From Clostridiales bacterium (GTDB taxonomy: Bacteria; Bacillota; Clostridia; Oscillospirales; CAG-272), in NCBI GenBank assembly GCA_022793655.1, contig JAAWDG010000003.1, forward strand, positions 1 through 64,000: 64,000 bases of DNA, given 5' to 3'. Within the stretch, counting starts at the first letter, position 1. Each line of letters opens with the position of its first letter. Below are positions 39,005 to 48,666 of the stretch, one piece after another. The position numbers and the translations under genes are program-made. A model generated the notes under the pieces. That model did not search any database. It was not told the DNA's origin and worked only from the letters and a program-made list of their open reading frames with translations.

Positions 39005-39838
39005 ATGTTAAAAACAGCGCTTCAGCTCTACTCGGTCAGAGAAGATCTTAAGCAAAATTTTGACGAAACACTTAAAATCGTCGGAAAAATGGGGTATGAG
39101 GGTGTCGAACTCGTTTTTGACAGCCGAGATTTTGCCAACTTTTGCGGCAAAACGGCTGATGAAATGATTGCCGCCTGTAAAACCGCCGGTGTAAAGCCAA
39201 TTTCGGCTCATATTGAGTTCAGCGAATTAGTGCGGGATGCAGAGGGCTATGCGGCTTACTGCCAAAAAATCGGCTGTATCCAAATGGTGATCCCCTATTT
39301 AGACAGAGCCTGTCTGCCCCACGGCGAATTATATGAAGAGACCGCCGCGAACATTCGCAAAGTCAGCGCCGTAGCCAAGGCGCACGGCTTACACCTTGCC
39401 TATCATAACCACGATTTTGAGTTTGAAAAAATAGGCGACGACTATTTGTTAGACGTTTTGTATCAAGAGTTTGACCCCTCGGTGCTGCAAACACAGATTG
39501 ACACTTGCTGGGTCAATGTCGGAGGTGAAAACCCAGCCGATTATATTATCAAATATACAGGACGCGCTCCGACCGTCCATATCAAAGATTTTGTCGGCAC
39601 TAAAGGAAATCAGCCGCCCTATGCGCTCATTGGCAAAGAAGGTGGCGGAGCCGAATCAGGTTCCTTTGAATTTCGCTCGGTCGGCAGCGGCGCGCAAAAC
39701 GTAACGTCCTTATTAAAGGCCTCCGAACAAGCGGGCGCCGGATGGGTCATCGTTGAGCAGGATTCACCCTCCAGCGGGTACAGCGCGCTCACCTGCGCCG
39801 AAATGAGCATACAGTATTTAAACGGCATTGCCATATAA
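39005..39838 (+). CDS. Sugar phosphate isomerase/epimerase (TIM barrel)
   Basis: ALQLYSVREDLKQNFDETLKIVGKMGYEGVELVF...HLAYHNHDFEF...IDTCWVNVGGENPADYI...HIKDF. Confidence 0.92.
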   Translation: MLKTALQLYSVREDLKQNFDETLKIVGKMGYEGVELVFDSRDFANFCGKTADEMIAACKTAGVKPISAHIEFSELVRDAEGYAAYCQKIGCIQMVIPYLDRACLPHGELYEETAANIRKVSAVAKAHGLHLAYHNHDFEFEKIGDDYLLDVLYQEFDPSVLQTQIDTCWVNVGGENPADYIIKYTGRAPTVHIKDFVGTKGNQPPYALIGKEGGGAESGSFEFRSVGSGAQNVTSLLKASEQAGAGWVIVEQDSPSSGYSALTCAEMSIQYLNGIAI

Positions 39839-39870
39839 TAAACTTGAGTGTATAAATTTAGGAGGCACTT

Positions 39871-41025
39871 ATGACAAACGATATTTTAAATCAATTCAAA
39901 CACAATCAAGAAGTAAAAAAAAGAAATCTTGACGACAAAGTAAAGGTCGCCATTATCGGCACCGGCTGGATTGCAGGCGCGCATATTCATCAATATTTGC
40001 AGATGGAGGATGTAGAAGTCATCGCTTTAGCTGATTTGGTGCCAGGACGCGCACAAGATTTTGCCAAAAAATACGGCTTAACAAATGCGCGCTGCTATCT
40101 GTCAGACGAAGAATTACTCGCCGCTGAAAAAGACAACTTAGATGCGGTCAGCATCTGTACATATAACGCACAGCATGCCCCCTGCGCCATTCACGCTTTA
40201 GACGCAGGCGTCCATGTTATGCTGGAAAAACCCTTTACGGTCACCTTAGATGAGGCCGTTGAGATTATGCGCGCTGAAAAAAGAAGCGGCAAAATCTTGA
40301 CAATCGGCTACCAACCCCGTATGAGCCCCAACATGCAGATGGTTAAGAAAATCATTGATTCAGGCGAACTTGGTAAAGTATACTATATGCAGGCCGGCGG
40401 CGGACGCCGTCACGGCATTCCCACCCCGTTCGGCACCTCTTTTATTGAAAAAGAAACCGGCGGCATTGGCGCTTCGGGTGATATCGGTACCTATTCGCTC
40501 GACCTGCTCATGTTAGCGGTTGGCTATCCAAAGCCGCTGACTGTTTCGGGCTACACCAGCGATTTCTTCGGTAAAGATCCCGAATACTATGAGAACCATC
40601 CCGAATATGCAAAAGTGTTCGGCGTAGACGATTTCTCGGCCGCTTTTGTCCGTCTGGAAGGAGATATTATTTTAGACTTTAGGATCTCGTGGGCGATGCA
40701 TATGGATACCGCCGGCGACGCACTTATTCTCGGTACCAAGGGCGGTATGAGAATCCCCTCTACCGAGTGCTGGAACGGCGACTTCTCAGGTCCGATTAAG
40801 ATCTATAAGAATTCAGGCGGTCAGCCGGTTGAGTACGAAGTGCCCATGCTGCCGGCCGTAGACGTATTCTACGAAAAACTCCGCTCCTTCATTGACGCAG
40901 TCAAAGAGGGCGGCAAAGCAACCGTGCCCAGCTCTGAAATTATCTACAACCAGGCGATTATCGACGGTATTAACCGCAGCGCCGCGCTGGGTAAAGAAGT
41001 GGATATTGTCATTCCCGAAATCTAA
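39871..41025 (+). CDS. Gfo/Idh/MocA family oxidoreductase
   Basis: KVAIIGTGWIAGAHIHQYLQMEDVEVIALADLVPGRAQDFAKKYG...VHVMLEKPFTVTLDEAVEIMRAEKRSGKILTIGYQPR. Confidence 0.95.
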   Translation: MTNDILNQFKHNQEVKKRNLDDKVKVAIIGTGWIAGAHIHQYLQMEDVEVIALADLVPGRAQDFAKKYGLTNARCYLSDEELLAAEKDNLDAVSICTYNAQHAPCAIHALDAGVHVMLEKPFTVTLDEAVEIMRAEKRSGKILTIGYQPRMSPNMQMVKKIIDSGELGKVYYMQAGGGRRHGIPTPFGTSFIEKETGGIGASGDIGTYSLDLLMLAVGYPKPLTVSGYTSDFFGKDPEYYENHPEYAKVFGVDDFSAAFVRLEGDIILDFRISWAMHMDTAGDALILGTKGGMRIPSTECWNGDFSGPIKIYKNSGGQPVEYEVPMLPAVDVFYEKLRSFIDAVKEGGKATVPSSEIIYNQAIIDGINRSAALGKEVDIVIPEI

Positions 41026-41045
41026 GAACGATACACAAAAACAAA

Positions 41046-41076
41046 GCGGGGCCGGAAGCCCCGCCCCTGTTTTGTT
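41046..41076 (+). terminator. Terminator-like hairpin
   Basis: GCGGGGC-CGGAA-GCCCCGC-CCCTGTTTTGTT. Confidence 0.6.
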
Positions 41077-41210
41077 AATATACAATTTGACATAAGTTAG
41101 ACAAGAATATCCCCAATTCTCTCGGCTTTGGGGGCGTCTTGCAGCGAACAGGGGACACTATCCCCTTATTTCACAAACTTGCGCATAATAAACGAAAGGA
41201 ACTTACCATC

Positions 41211-42179
41211 ATGAAACTCGGTGTTTTAATCAATCTATATGGCGGCATGCCGCTGAAAGACGCGCTCGCTAAAGTAAAAGCCATGGGCGTTGAAGCGGTT
41301 GAAATCGGCGCGGGCGGTTACCCAGGCAAAGCACACTGCAATCCCGCAGAGCTGTTGGCTGATTCCAAAAAATTCGAAGAATTTAAAAACACAATTGACG
41401 AAAGCGGCATCGAAGTGGCGGCCCTTGCCTGCCACGGCAACCCAATTCACCCTGACAAAGCGATTGCCAAAGATTTCCACGATGATTTTATCAACGCCGT
41501 CTTATTGGCCGAAAAATTAGGCGTGGATACCATTGTCGGCTTCTCGGGCTGTCCTGGTGACAGTGAAAATTCCAAATATCCGAACTGGCCGGTTATCTCC
41601 TGGCCCAACGATTTCACCAAAATTTTAGAATGGCAGTGGAACGAAGTTTTAATTCCCTATTGGAAAGAAACAGCTGCGTTTGCCAAAGCGCACGGCGTCA
41701 CCAAGATCGCGCTCGAAATGCACCCTGGCTTTTGCGTCTATAACACCAGCACTCTGTTAAGGCTGCGCGAGGCCGTTGGCGAGGTCATCGGCGCCAACTT
41801 TGACCCCAGCCACCTAATCTGGCAGGGCATGGACCCAGTCACCTGTATTCGTGAATTGGGCAGCGCGATTTACCACTTCCACGCTAAAGACACCAAGGTA
41901 GATCCCATCAACACCGCGAAAAATGGCGTGTTAGATACCCAGTCTTACGGCAAAGAAATTACCCGTTCTTGGATTTTCAGAGCCGTTGGTTATGGTCACG
42001 GTATTGAATTCTGGCGGGACATCATGTCCAATCTGCGCATGGTTGGTTATGACAAAGTGGCCTCGATCGAGCATGAAGATTCGCTCATGTCTCTGGACGA
42101 AGGCCTCAGCAAAGCGATCGCTTCTATGAAAGAAGCTATGCTAAACGACAACAAACCGGCCGATATGCACTGGGTATAA
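41211..42179 (+). CDS. Sugar phosphate isomerase/epimerase (TIM barrel)
   Basis: MKLGVLINLYGGMPLKDALAKVKAMGVEAVEIGAGG...NFDPSHLIWQGMDP...IYHFHAKDTKVD...GIEFWRDIMSNLRMVGYDKVASIEHED; SD GAAAGGA. Confidence 0.92.
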   Translation: MKLGVLINLYGGMPLKDALAKVKAMGVEAVEIGAGGYPGKAHCNPAELLADSKKFEEFKNTIDESGIEVAALACHGNPIHPDKAIAKDFHDDFINAVLLAEKLGVDTIVGFSGCPGDSENSKYPNWPVISWPNDFTKILEWQWNEVLIPYWKETAAFAKAHGVTKIALEMHPGFCVYNTSTLLRLREAVGEVIGANFDPSHLIWQGMDPVTCIRELGSAIYHFHAKDTKVDPINTAKNGVLDTQSYGKEITRSWIFRAVGYGHGIEFWRDIMSNLRMVGYDKVASIEHEDSLMSLDEGLSKAIASMKEAMLNDNKPADMHWV

Positions 42180-42315
42180 GCAACTATCGAAAAAAGACAA
42201 AATTTCTACACGAGAATGATGCCACACAGTCCTTTGGTATCACTTAGTTCACGATGAATTGGCGTCAAGCACCAGGCGGCACCCCGCTTCGGTGCTTGGC
42301 GAACTGGAGAGTAAC

Positions 42316-43368
42316 ATGAAAAAAAATTTAGTATTAATCGGATATGGCGGCATTGGCAGCCGGCTGCATGTGCCGAACGCGTTGAAAAGCGATGTTGTCA
42401 ATCTGCTTGGTATCTATGATATTGATCCCGAAAAAAGCAAAAAGGCAGAAGAAAACGGATTGTATGCCTATCCATCGTTAGAAGCCGTTTTACAGGATGA
42501 AAAAGTTGATCTTGTCACCATTGCCACACCAAATGACACTCACTTAGAACTGGTTGTCACCTGTCTAAAAGGGGGCAAGCATGTAATCTGCGAAAAACCG
42601 GCCGCTATGAATACGGAAGAGCTTGCCATCATGATGGAAACCGCCAAAGAAACAGGTAAAGTCTTTACCATTCATCAGAACCGCCGGTGGGACCAAGACT
42701 TTTTAGCCATGAAAGAGATTTACCAATCGGGCAAAATTGGTGATGTGTTCGACCTGCGTTCTTATATCCATGGCTCCCGTGGGATTCCGGGCGACTGGCG
42801 GCGCGAAAAAGCACACGGCGGCGGTATGGTGTTGGACTGGGGCGTGCACTTGATCGATCAGGTGCTGCAGATTATCCCCCACAAGATCTGTTCACTCTAC
42901 TGCCAGTTAGATTTTTTAACCGGCGCCGAGGTTGACGACGGATTTAAGTTAGAGCTAACTTTTGAAAACGGTTGCGGGGCGCATATCGAGGTGGGCACCT
43001 ATAATTTTATCAGCATGCCTCGTTTCTATATGCGGGGAAGAAAAGGTTCGGCCATTATTGCCGACTGGCAGGAGCCAACTAAAATCGTTGAATGCACCGA
43101 GTGGACCGAACAATCTGAGATTGTGCCCATCAAGACCGCCGCTGGCATGACCAAAACCATGGCGCCGAGAGATGGTTTATCCACTAAGGAATACACATGG
43201 CCCATCCCGAAAGCAGACGTTCACAATTTTTATCGCAATGTTGTCAAAGCGATTGACGGCGAAGAACCGTTGGCTGTTCGCCTTGATGAAGTGATGCGGG
43301 TCTTTAAAGTGATGGAGGCCGCCTTTGCCTCCGGTGAAAAAAATGAGGTAATCGCACTTAGCTTATAG
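42316..43368 (+). CDS. Gfo/Idh/MocA family oxidoreductase
   Basis: NLVLIGYGGIGSRLHVPNALKSDVVNLLGIYDIDPEKSKKAEENG...GKHVICEKPAAMNTEELAIMM...HQNRRWDQDFLAM. Confidence 0.95.
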   Translation: MKKNLVLIGYGGIGSRLHVPNALKSDVVNLLGIYDIDPEKSKKAEENGLYAYPSLEAVLQDEKVDLVTIATPNDTHLELVVTCLKGGKHVICEKPAAMNTEELAIMMETAKETGKVFTIHQNRRWDQDFLAMKEIYQSGKIGDVFDLRSYIHGSRGIPGDWRREKAHGGGMVLDWGVHLIDQVLQIIPHKICSLYCQLDFLTGAEVDDGFKLELTFENGCGAHIEVGTYNFISMPRFYMRGRKGSAIIADWQEPTKIVECTEWTEQSEIVPIKTAAGMTKTMAPRDGLSTKEYTWPIPKADVHNFYRNVVKAIDGEEPLAVRLDEVMRVFKVMEAAFASGEKNEVIALSL

Positions 43369-43374
43369 GGCATA

Positions 43375-43490
43375 ACCCATCTTTCCTGTAATCCTTGTGG
43401 GTTATTCTTATAGTTGCTAAAACTTTATTTTTATTATATAATAGAAACTGCAAGCGCAAGCCTTACGGCTTGCGCTTGTGGTGAGTTTGT
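43375..43490 (+). repeat. Structured intergenic repeat family, locus R4 (partial unit)
   Basis: TAGTTGCTAAAACTTTATTTTTATTATATAATAG linker/box followed by H1 CAAGCGCAAGCC-TTAC-GGCTTGCGCTTG. Confidence 0.7.
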
Positions 43491-43533
43491 TTCTTATAAA
43501 AAAATAAGATAATAAAAAGGAAAATAAAAGACA

Positions 43534-44562
43534 ATGAAAAAAATAGTTGAAACCATTCCCGGCATTCTTCTCGCCCTTGCGATTGCCGCGCTGGCCCGAT
43601 TCATTGAAGGACTTTTGCCCATTCACTTGATCGGCGCGTCGGTTATTGCTCTTTTTATCGGCATGATTATCAACGCTTTTTGGAAACCGCCGGCACTCAT
43701 CACAAAAGGCCTTCGTTTTACTTCTAAAAAAGTATTAAAGTTGGCCATCATTCTGCTCGGCGCGTCCCTCAGTATCGGCACCATTTTGAATGTCGGCAAG
43801 CTCTCTTTGGCCGTTATGCTGTTCACCCTGCTTACCTGTTTTGGCGGTGGCTACTTTATCGGCAAGGGTCTTGGCTTAAACTGGAAACTCTCTAACCTAA
43901 TTTCAGCCGGCACAGGCATTTGCGGCGGTTCAGCCATTGCCGCCATTGCACCAGTCATCGATGCGGAGGATCGGGACATTGCTTACGCAATGTCGGCCAC
44001 GTTTATTTTCGATATGGCCATGATTGTGCTGTTCCCCATTATGGGCAGTGCTATGGGACTTAGCGATATGGCCTACGGCCTTTGGGCAGGCACCGCCGTT
44101 AACGATACCTCCAGCGTGGTGGCCGCCGGTTATGCCTTTTCAGAGGCCGCTGGTGACTTTGCCACCATGGTAAAGCTGACTCGCACTTTAGCGATCATAC
44201 CAACCGTGTTTGTATTTGCCCTCATTCAAGTGCGCCTGAAAAAGAAAGAGGCGCTCGCTGCCGGCAAGTCCGCCCAGGTGAAGACAGATGTCCGCTTTAC
44301 CAAGCTTTTTCCTTGGTTTATTTTAGGATTTTTGGCGCTGGCTATTGTGAATAGCTTTGGCGTGATTCCCGTCGCCGTTTCATCAGGCGCCAAAACACTC
44401 AGCAAATTTCTCATGGTAGCGGCGCTCGCCGCCATTGGTTTAAACACCAGCTTCTCCGAGATGAAAAAATCAGGCGTGCGGCCCATGATTCACGGCTTTA
44501 TTATTTCAGCCTTAGTCGTTGTCGTAGCCATTGCCGTTGAATATTTTATTGGATTAGTATAA
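43534..44562 (+). CDS. YeiH/UPF0324 family putative sulfate exporter
   Basis: GLRFTSKKVLKLAIILLGASLSIGTI...GTGICGGSAIAAIAPVIDAEDRDIAYAMSATFIFDMAMIVLFP. Confidence 0.92.
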   Translation: MKKIVETIPGILLALAIAALARFIEGLLPIHLIGASVIALFIGMIINAFWKPPALITKGLRFTSKKVLKLAIILLGASLSIGTILNVGKLSLAVMLFTLLTCFGGGYFIGKGLGLNWKLSNLISAGTGICGGSAIAAIAPVIDAEDRDIAYAMSATFIFDMAMIVLFPIMGSAMGLSDMAYGLWAGTAVNDTSSVVAAGYAFSEAAGDFATMVKLTRTLAIIPTVFVFALIQVRLKKKEALAAGKSAQVKTDVRFTKLFPWFILGFLALAIVNSFGVIPVAVSSGAKTLSKFLMVAALAAIGLNTSFSEMKKSGVRPMIHGFIISALVVVVAIAVEYFIGLV

Positions 44563-44583
44563 TTGCGCAAAGCATCTATACAT

Positions 44584-44613
44584 AAAAAATCGCCCCTTAG
44601 GGGCGATTTTTAT
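44584..44613 (+). terminator. Rho-independent terminator
   Basis: AAAAAATCGCCCC-TTA-GGGGCGATTTTTATTT. Confidence 0.8.
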
Positions 44614-44651
44614 TTCTTTCATTGCAACTTGGTCATTAAAAAGGAAAGCCT

Positions 44652-45219
44652 TTATCGCGCTGTTTCTACAAAATGCGTTTCGCTCATCTGCCAGTATTTT
44701 TGATACACATCATGTTCTTCTCCATTAAGATTTAGCTGATACATTCTAAACGTCACTAAGAAGTTTTTGGGCTGCCATAGTTCTTCATAAGAATAGCAAT
44801 AACGCATGCCTATATGCTGCATGACCCGGCCGCTTTTTGGATTATTTCGATCATGCGTCGCGGTGATGTATGGGAGTCCGTCTTTCTTTAATTGCGCTAC
44901 AATCGCGGCGCTGGCCTCCGTGATGATTCCTCGGTTCCAATATTCTTTCCGCAGCGCATAGCCGAAATCATGGCTTTCGTCGCTCTCTGCCTTGACATAG
45001 CCAATCGGAAAATTATCTTCTTTCAAGCAGACAGCATAGGCATATTCCTGGTTTTCAAAACGCTCTTGATAAAAACGCGTTGTTTCTTCTATCGTTTTGA
45101 CCGGATACCACGGCAGAAAATGATTGACATCCTCATCTTTCAATAGTAAAAACAAGGCCACGATATCACTTTCCTGAAACTTTTCTTAGCACAAGCCTGT
45201 TTGTTTCAATTTTTACCAT
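44652..45219 (-). pseudogene. GNAT (RimJ/RimL-like) N-acetyltransferase with 1-nt frameshift near its N-terminus
   Basis: ATG GTA AAA ATT GAA ACA AAC AGG CTT GTG CTA AGA AAA (MVKIETNRLVLRK) hits a stop a few codons later; removing one base at about 45180 gives ..LRKFQESDIVALFLLLKDEDVNHFL continuous with the ORF. Confidence 0.75.
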
Positions 45220-45320
45220 GGTCATCCCCCTTATCAATTAAGGGCAGCGCCGAAAAGCTGCGTGTATATCGCAAGCTTGCCCACGGCTCTGCCCAAAAAC
45301 AATGATTTCTTTCGAGAAGT

Positions 45321-46631
45321 TTACTCAGTATATAGCTTAAACGGCTCTGTCTTAGAAAAAACAATAGCGGGACAATGGCAAATATCCATCTTACCATCTT
45401 TAACGGGAATATTCTTACCATCAATTTCATTGACATAGACGCCATCTTCGAGCGGCACTTCCACCGCGCCCACTGTTTCCCGCAGACGGAAAACACCCAC
45501 GGCGAACTCTTCGCCATACTGATAGCTGCCAATCGCGGTATGATGTTCATTATCCGCCACCATGTTGAAATATCCTTTTGCAAAAATCGGACGGCGTTTG
45601 ATGGCCGAAAGGGCTGCAAACAGGGCCGATTTGTCCGGCCCGGTCCGGTCGATCGGCTCTTTTTCAAATAAAGAGGGCGTAAAATCGTTGGTGTATTCCC
45701 CGCCCGCGTTAATGAGCGCCGGCCCCAACAGAAAATAATAGAAGGCGGTAAAATTGATTAAGGCCTCGTCGTTTTTAATACGGGTAATGGCCCGGGGCTG
45801 ATCATGATTTTCCAAAAACCGCATTTTCACATAATTGCGCGGGTTCAGACCGTTTTGATCGCACAAATACTGGGTGTATTCGGAAAGGGGGATGCGGTCG
45901 TTTAAATACTTGCACAAATAATTGTAGCCGTCATAATCATAGGTCATGTCAAAAGCGGTGAGAATCTCATTCTCGCACCACCACGGACAGCCAAGACGCT
46001 CCAAATGCCGCATAAAGCCGGGGCCGCCCACCTCAGCTAACCAAATTGCCTCAGGATTCACCTTGGCAACCTCCTCAACTGCCTTGCGCCAAAAGGCAAC
46101 CGGCACCATAGGCGCCACATCACAACGGAAACCATCTACAAGCTGGGCCCAGTTCTGCAAGGTTTCAATCTGGTATTCCCACACATCCTCGTTCCGGTAA
46201 TCCAAATCATATACATCATTCCATTCGGGGAAGCGATTGATTGGCTCTCCCTTTTCATTTTGATAAAAGTACTCAGGATGCTCGTTCACAAGAACCGAAT
46301 CGCGCGCGGTATGATTGTACACAACGTCAATAATGACCTTCATGCCCAGCTGATGAATGCTGTCTACCAGCGAACGAAAATCCTCCATCGTGCCGTACTC
46401 TTCCCCGACGGTTCGATAATCCCGAATCGAATAGGGGCAGCCGTACGTCCCTTTTTTCACCGCTTGGGTCGCGGGATGAATCGGCGTAAGCCAAATAATC
46501 GTTGTGCCTAACGCGGCAATACGCGGCAAATCTGCCTCAAGCGCGCGAAAAGTTCCCTCTTTGGTTTGGTTGCGCGTATACACGCTGTAAATAACCTGAT
46601 TGCGCAGGGATACATCTGTCCATTCTGCCAT
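45321..46631 (-). CDS. Alpha-amylase family glycosyl hydrolase (GH13)
   Basis: IIWLTPIHPATQAVKKGTYGCPYSIRDYRTVGEEYGT...GMKVIIDVVYNHTARDS...VDGFRCDVAPMVP...EAIWLAEVGG...FLENHDQPRA. Confidence 0.95.
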   Translation of the reverse strand: MAEWTDVSLRNQVIYSVYTRNQTKEGTFRALEADLPRIAALGTTIIWLTPIHPATQAVKKGTYGCPYSIRDYRTVGEEYGTMEDFRSLVDSIHQLGMKVIIDVVYNHTARDSVLVNEHPEYFYQNEKGEPINRFPEWNDVYDLDYRNEDVWEYQIETLQNWAQLVDGFRCDVAPMVPVAFWRKAVEEVAKVNPEAIWLAEVGGPGFMRHLERLGCPWWCENEILTAFDMTYDYDGYNYLCKYLNDRIPLSEYTQYLCDQNGLNPRNYVKMRFLENHDQPRAITRIKNDEALINFTAFYYFLLGPALINAGGEYTNDFTPSLFEKEPIDRTGPDKSALFAALSAIKRRPIFAKGYFNMVADNEHHTAIGSYQYGEEFAVGVFRLRETVGAVEVPLEDGVYVNEIDGKNIPVKDGKMDICHCPAIVFSKTEPFKLYTE

Positions 46632-46678
46632 GATCATGCTCCTTTTTTCTGTAAATTGTTTATATAACGAACTCTCTT

Positions 46679-48445
46679 TTACATTTTAATGGGATTATAA
46701 TACTTTATTTTATATGCTTGATAAGTCTCTTTAAATGCCTCGCCGTTCTTTTTCACATCACGCAAATACTCATGCGTGTCCATGGCGGCGCTTTGCAGCT
46801 GAAGAACGCTCACTGCAATATTGGAACAATGGTCCGAGGCCCTCTCAATGTTTGTCAATAAATCATTATAGACAAATCCGTTCTCGATCGTACACTCGGC
46901 ATTCTGCAGACGCTTGACATGTCTTGTGCGCAGTTCGTCTTTCATCAAATCAATCACTTCTTCAAGCGGCTCCACCTTAGCAGCCTGCTCGGCATCGTCC
47001 TCAATAAATGCGCCGATTGCATAGCGCACTATATCCTTCAGCGCAGTAATAATTGCGTCGATTTCTTTCTTTGCCTCGTCAGAAAAAACAAGTTTTTTTT
47101 CGGCGAGTTCTCGTGCCAAGTTTACAATATTATCAGCATGATCGGCAATGCGCTCTAAATCACCGATTGAGTGCAGCATGACCGACACCTTGTTGGATTC
47201 TGCCTCGGTCATTGACATCCGGCTGACTTGCACTAAATACCTGCCTAATTTATCCTCAAATTCATCGGTTCTGTTTTCATATTCGGCCACCTTGTCCGCC
47301 TTTTTCTTGTCGAATTGCGTCACCTCAGCCAAGGCCTCTGTCATGGCTTTTTGAGTGATTTCGGCCATTTTGACCACCACTTGTTTAGCTTGGCCAATCG
47401 CAATAGAGGGGACCGAAAGGAAACGCTGATCAAGCAGCGCAATGGATTCCGCCTCGCTGTTGCCGCGGTCTTTAATGGTGATGCACATCATTTTTTCAAA
47501 TTGTTTGGTAAACGGAACTAAAAGAACGGTTTTTATCACATTAAACACCGTGTTTATCAGCGCAATATCCACCGCACTGGCCGTCATATCCTGAAACCCA
47601 AAGTGGAAAATGCCGTCTAAGAGATAAAACAGCGGCATCAGCAAAACAGCGCCAATCACATTAAAATAAAGATAGGTATAGGCCGCCCGCTTGGCGTTTG
47701 TATTCGCGCCAATGGCCGAAAGCAGGCAAGGGGCCGCCGCGCCAATCGAGGCGCCGACAATCAGCGGAATGGTCATTTGCATATCGATAGCGCCAGTCAC
47801 AGACAGCGCCTGAATAATGCCAATCGAGGCCGAAGAAGACTGTATCAGCGCGGTTAAAACCGTACCGGCGAGTAAAGCCAAAATCGGATTGGAAAAAGCG
47901 GTCACCATCTCGATAAAAACCGGTGATTCCCGAAGGCCCGCCATAGAGGAGGACATTTGCGCCATGCCGAACATCAACACCGCAAAGCCAAGCAGAATGC
48001 TGCCCACATCTCTTTTGCGGCTGCGGCCGGTGCATTTGAACATCACAATGCCAATGAAAGCAAGCACAGGCGTAAACGAAGAGGGCTGAAAAAGCCGAAC
48101 CAACATGCCCATGCCAGAGCCCTCAAGGCTATTCAGGGAAAGCAGCCACCCCGTCGCCGTTGTACCGATGTTGGCCCCCATGATAATGCCAATTGATTGG
48201 GACAGAGTCATAATGCCCGAGTTTACAAAGCCGACTACCATCACCGTGGTCGCCGAAGAGGACTGGATAACCGCCGTCACCAAGGCCCCAAGCAGCACCC
48301 CTTTAAGCGGCGTATTCGACACTTTTTCAAGAATCCCTTTCATCCTTCCGCCGGATATTTTTTCGAGCCCGCTGCCCATCAAAGACATACCAAACAAGAA
48401 AAACGACAGCCCGCCGATTAATGTCAAGATGCTAAATAGATCCAT
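46679..48445 (-). CDS. Na/Pi cotransporter family protein with PhoU-like C-terminus
   Basis: GGLSFFLFGMSLMGSGLEKISGGRMKGILEKVSNTPLKGVLLGALVTAVIQSSSATTVMVVGFVNSGIM; duplicated QSSSA motif. Confidence 0.95.
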   Translation of the reverse strand: MDLFSILTLIGGLSFFLFGMSLMGSGLEKISGGRMKGILEKVSNTPLKGVLLGALVTAVIQSSSATTVMVVGFVNSGIMTLSQSIGIIMGANIGTTATGWLLSLNSLEGSGMGMLVRLFQPSSFTPVLAFIGIVMFKCTGRSRKRDVGSILLGFAVLMFGMAQMSSSMAGLRESPVFIEMVTAFSNPILALLAGTVLTALIQSSSASIGIIQALSVTGAIDMQMTIPLIVGASIGAAAPCLLSAIGANTNAKRAAYTYLYFNVIGAVLLMPLFYLLDGIFHFGFQDMTASAVDIALINTVFNVIKTVLLVPFTKQFEKMMCITIKDRGNSEAESIALLDQRFLSVPSIAIGQAKQVVVKMAEITQKAMTEALAEVTQFDKKKADKVAEYENRTDEFEDKLGRYLVQVSRMSMTEAESNKVSVMLHSIGDLERIADHADNIVNLARELAEKKLVFSDEAKKEIDAIITALKDIVRYAIGAFIEDDAEQAAKVEPLEEVIDLMKDELRTRHVKRLQNAECTIENGFVYNDLLTNIERASDHCSNIAVSVLQLQSAAMDTHEYLRDVKKNGEAFKETYQAYKIKYYNPIKM

Positions 48446-48666
48446 GCTTGTCCCTCACACAACACAAATTTTTCCTTTTACATTATATAACAAAAACCCA
48501 CAAAATTGAAGTGTTTTTCTAAAATTATTCAAAGTAAATTGACCTTCGTCTTTTGTCGTGTTATCATATAATTGTCTTTGCCAAATGTTCCTGCTTATAA
48601 AAACCATTTGGCCTAGGCAGCGTGCATCCTATCGATTTTACAAAACCCTAAAAGGAGAATTTTATC

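Noticed and set aside
45206-45667. 153-aa minus-strand ORF
   Set aside because: Alternative frame overlapping the well-supported GH13 CDS.
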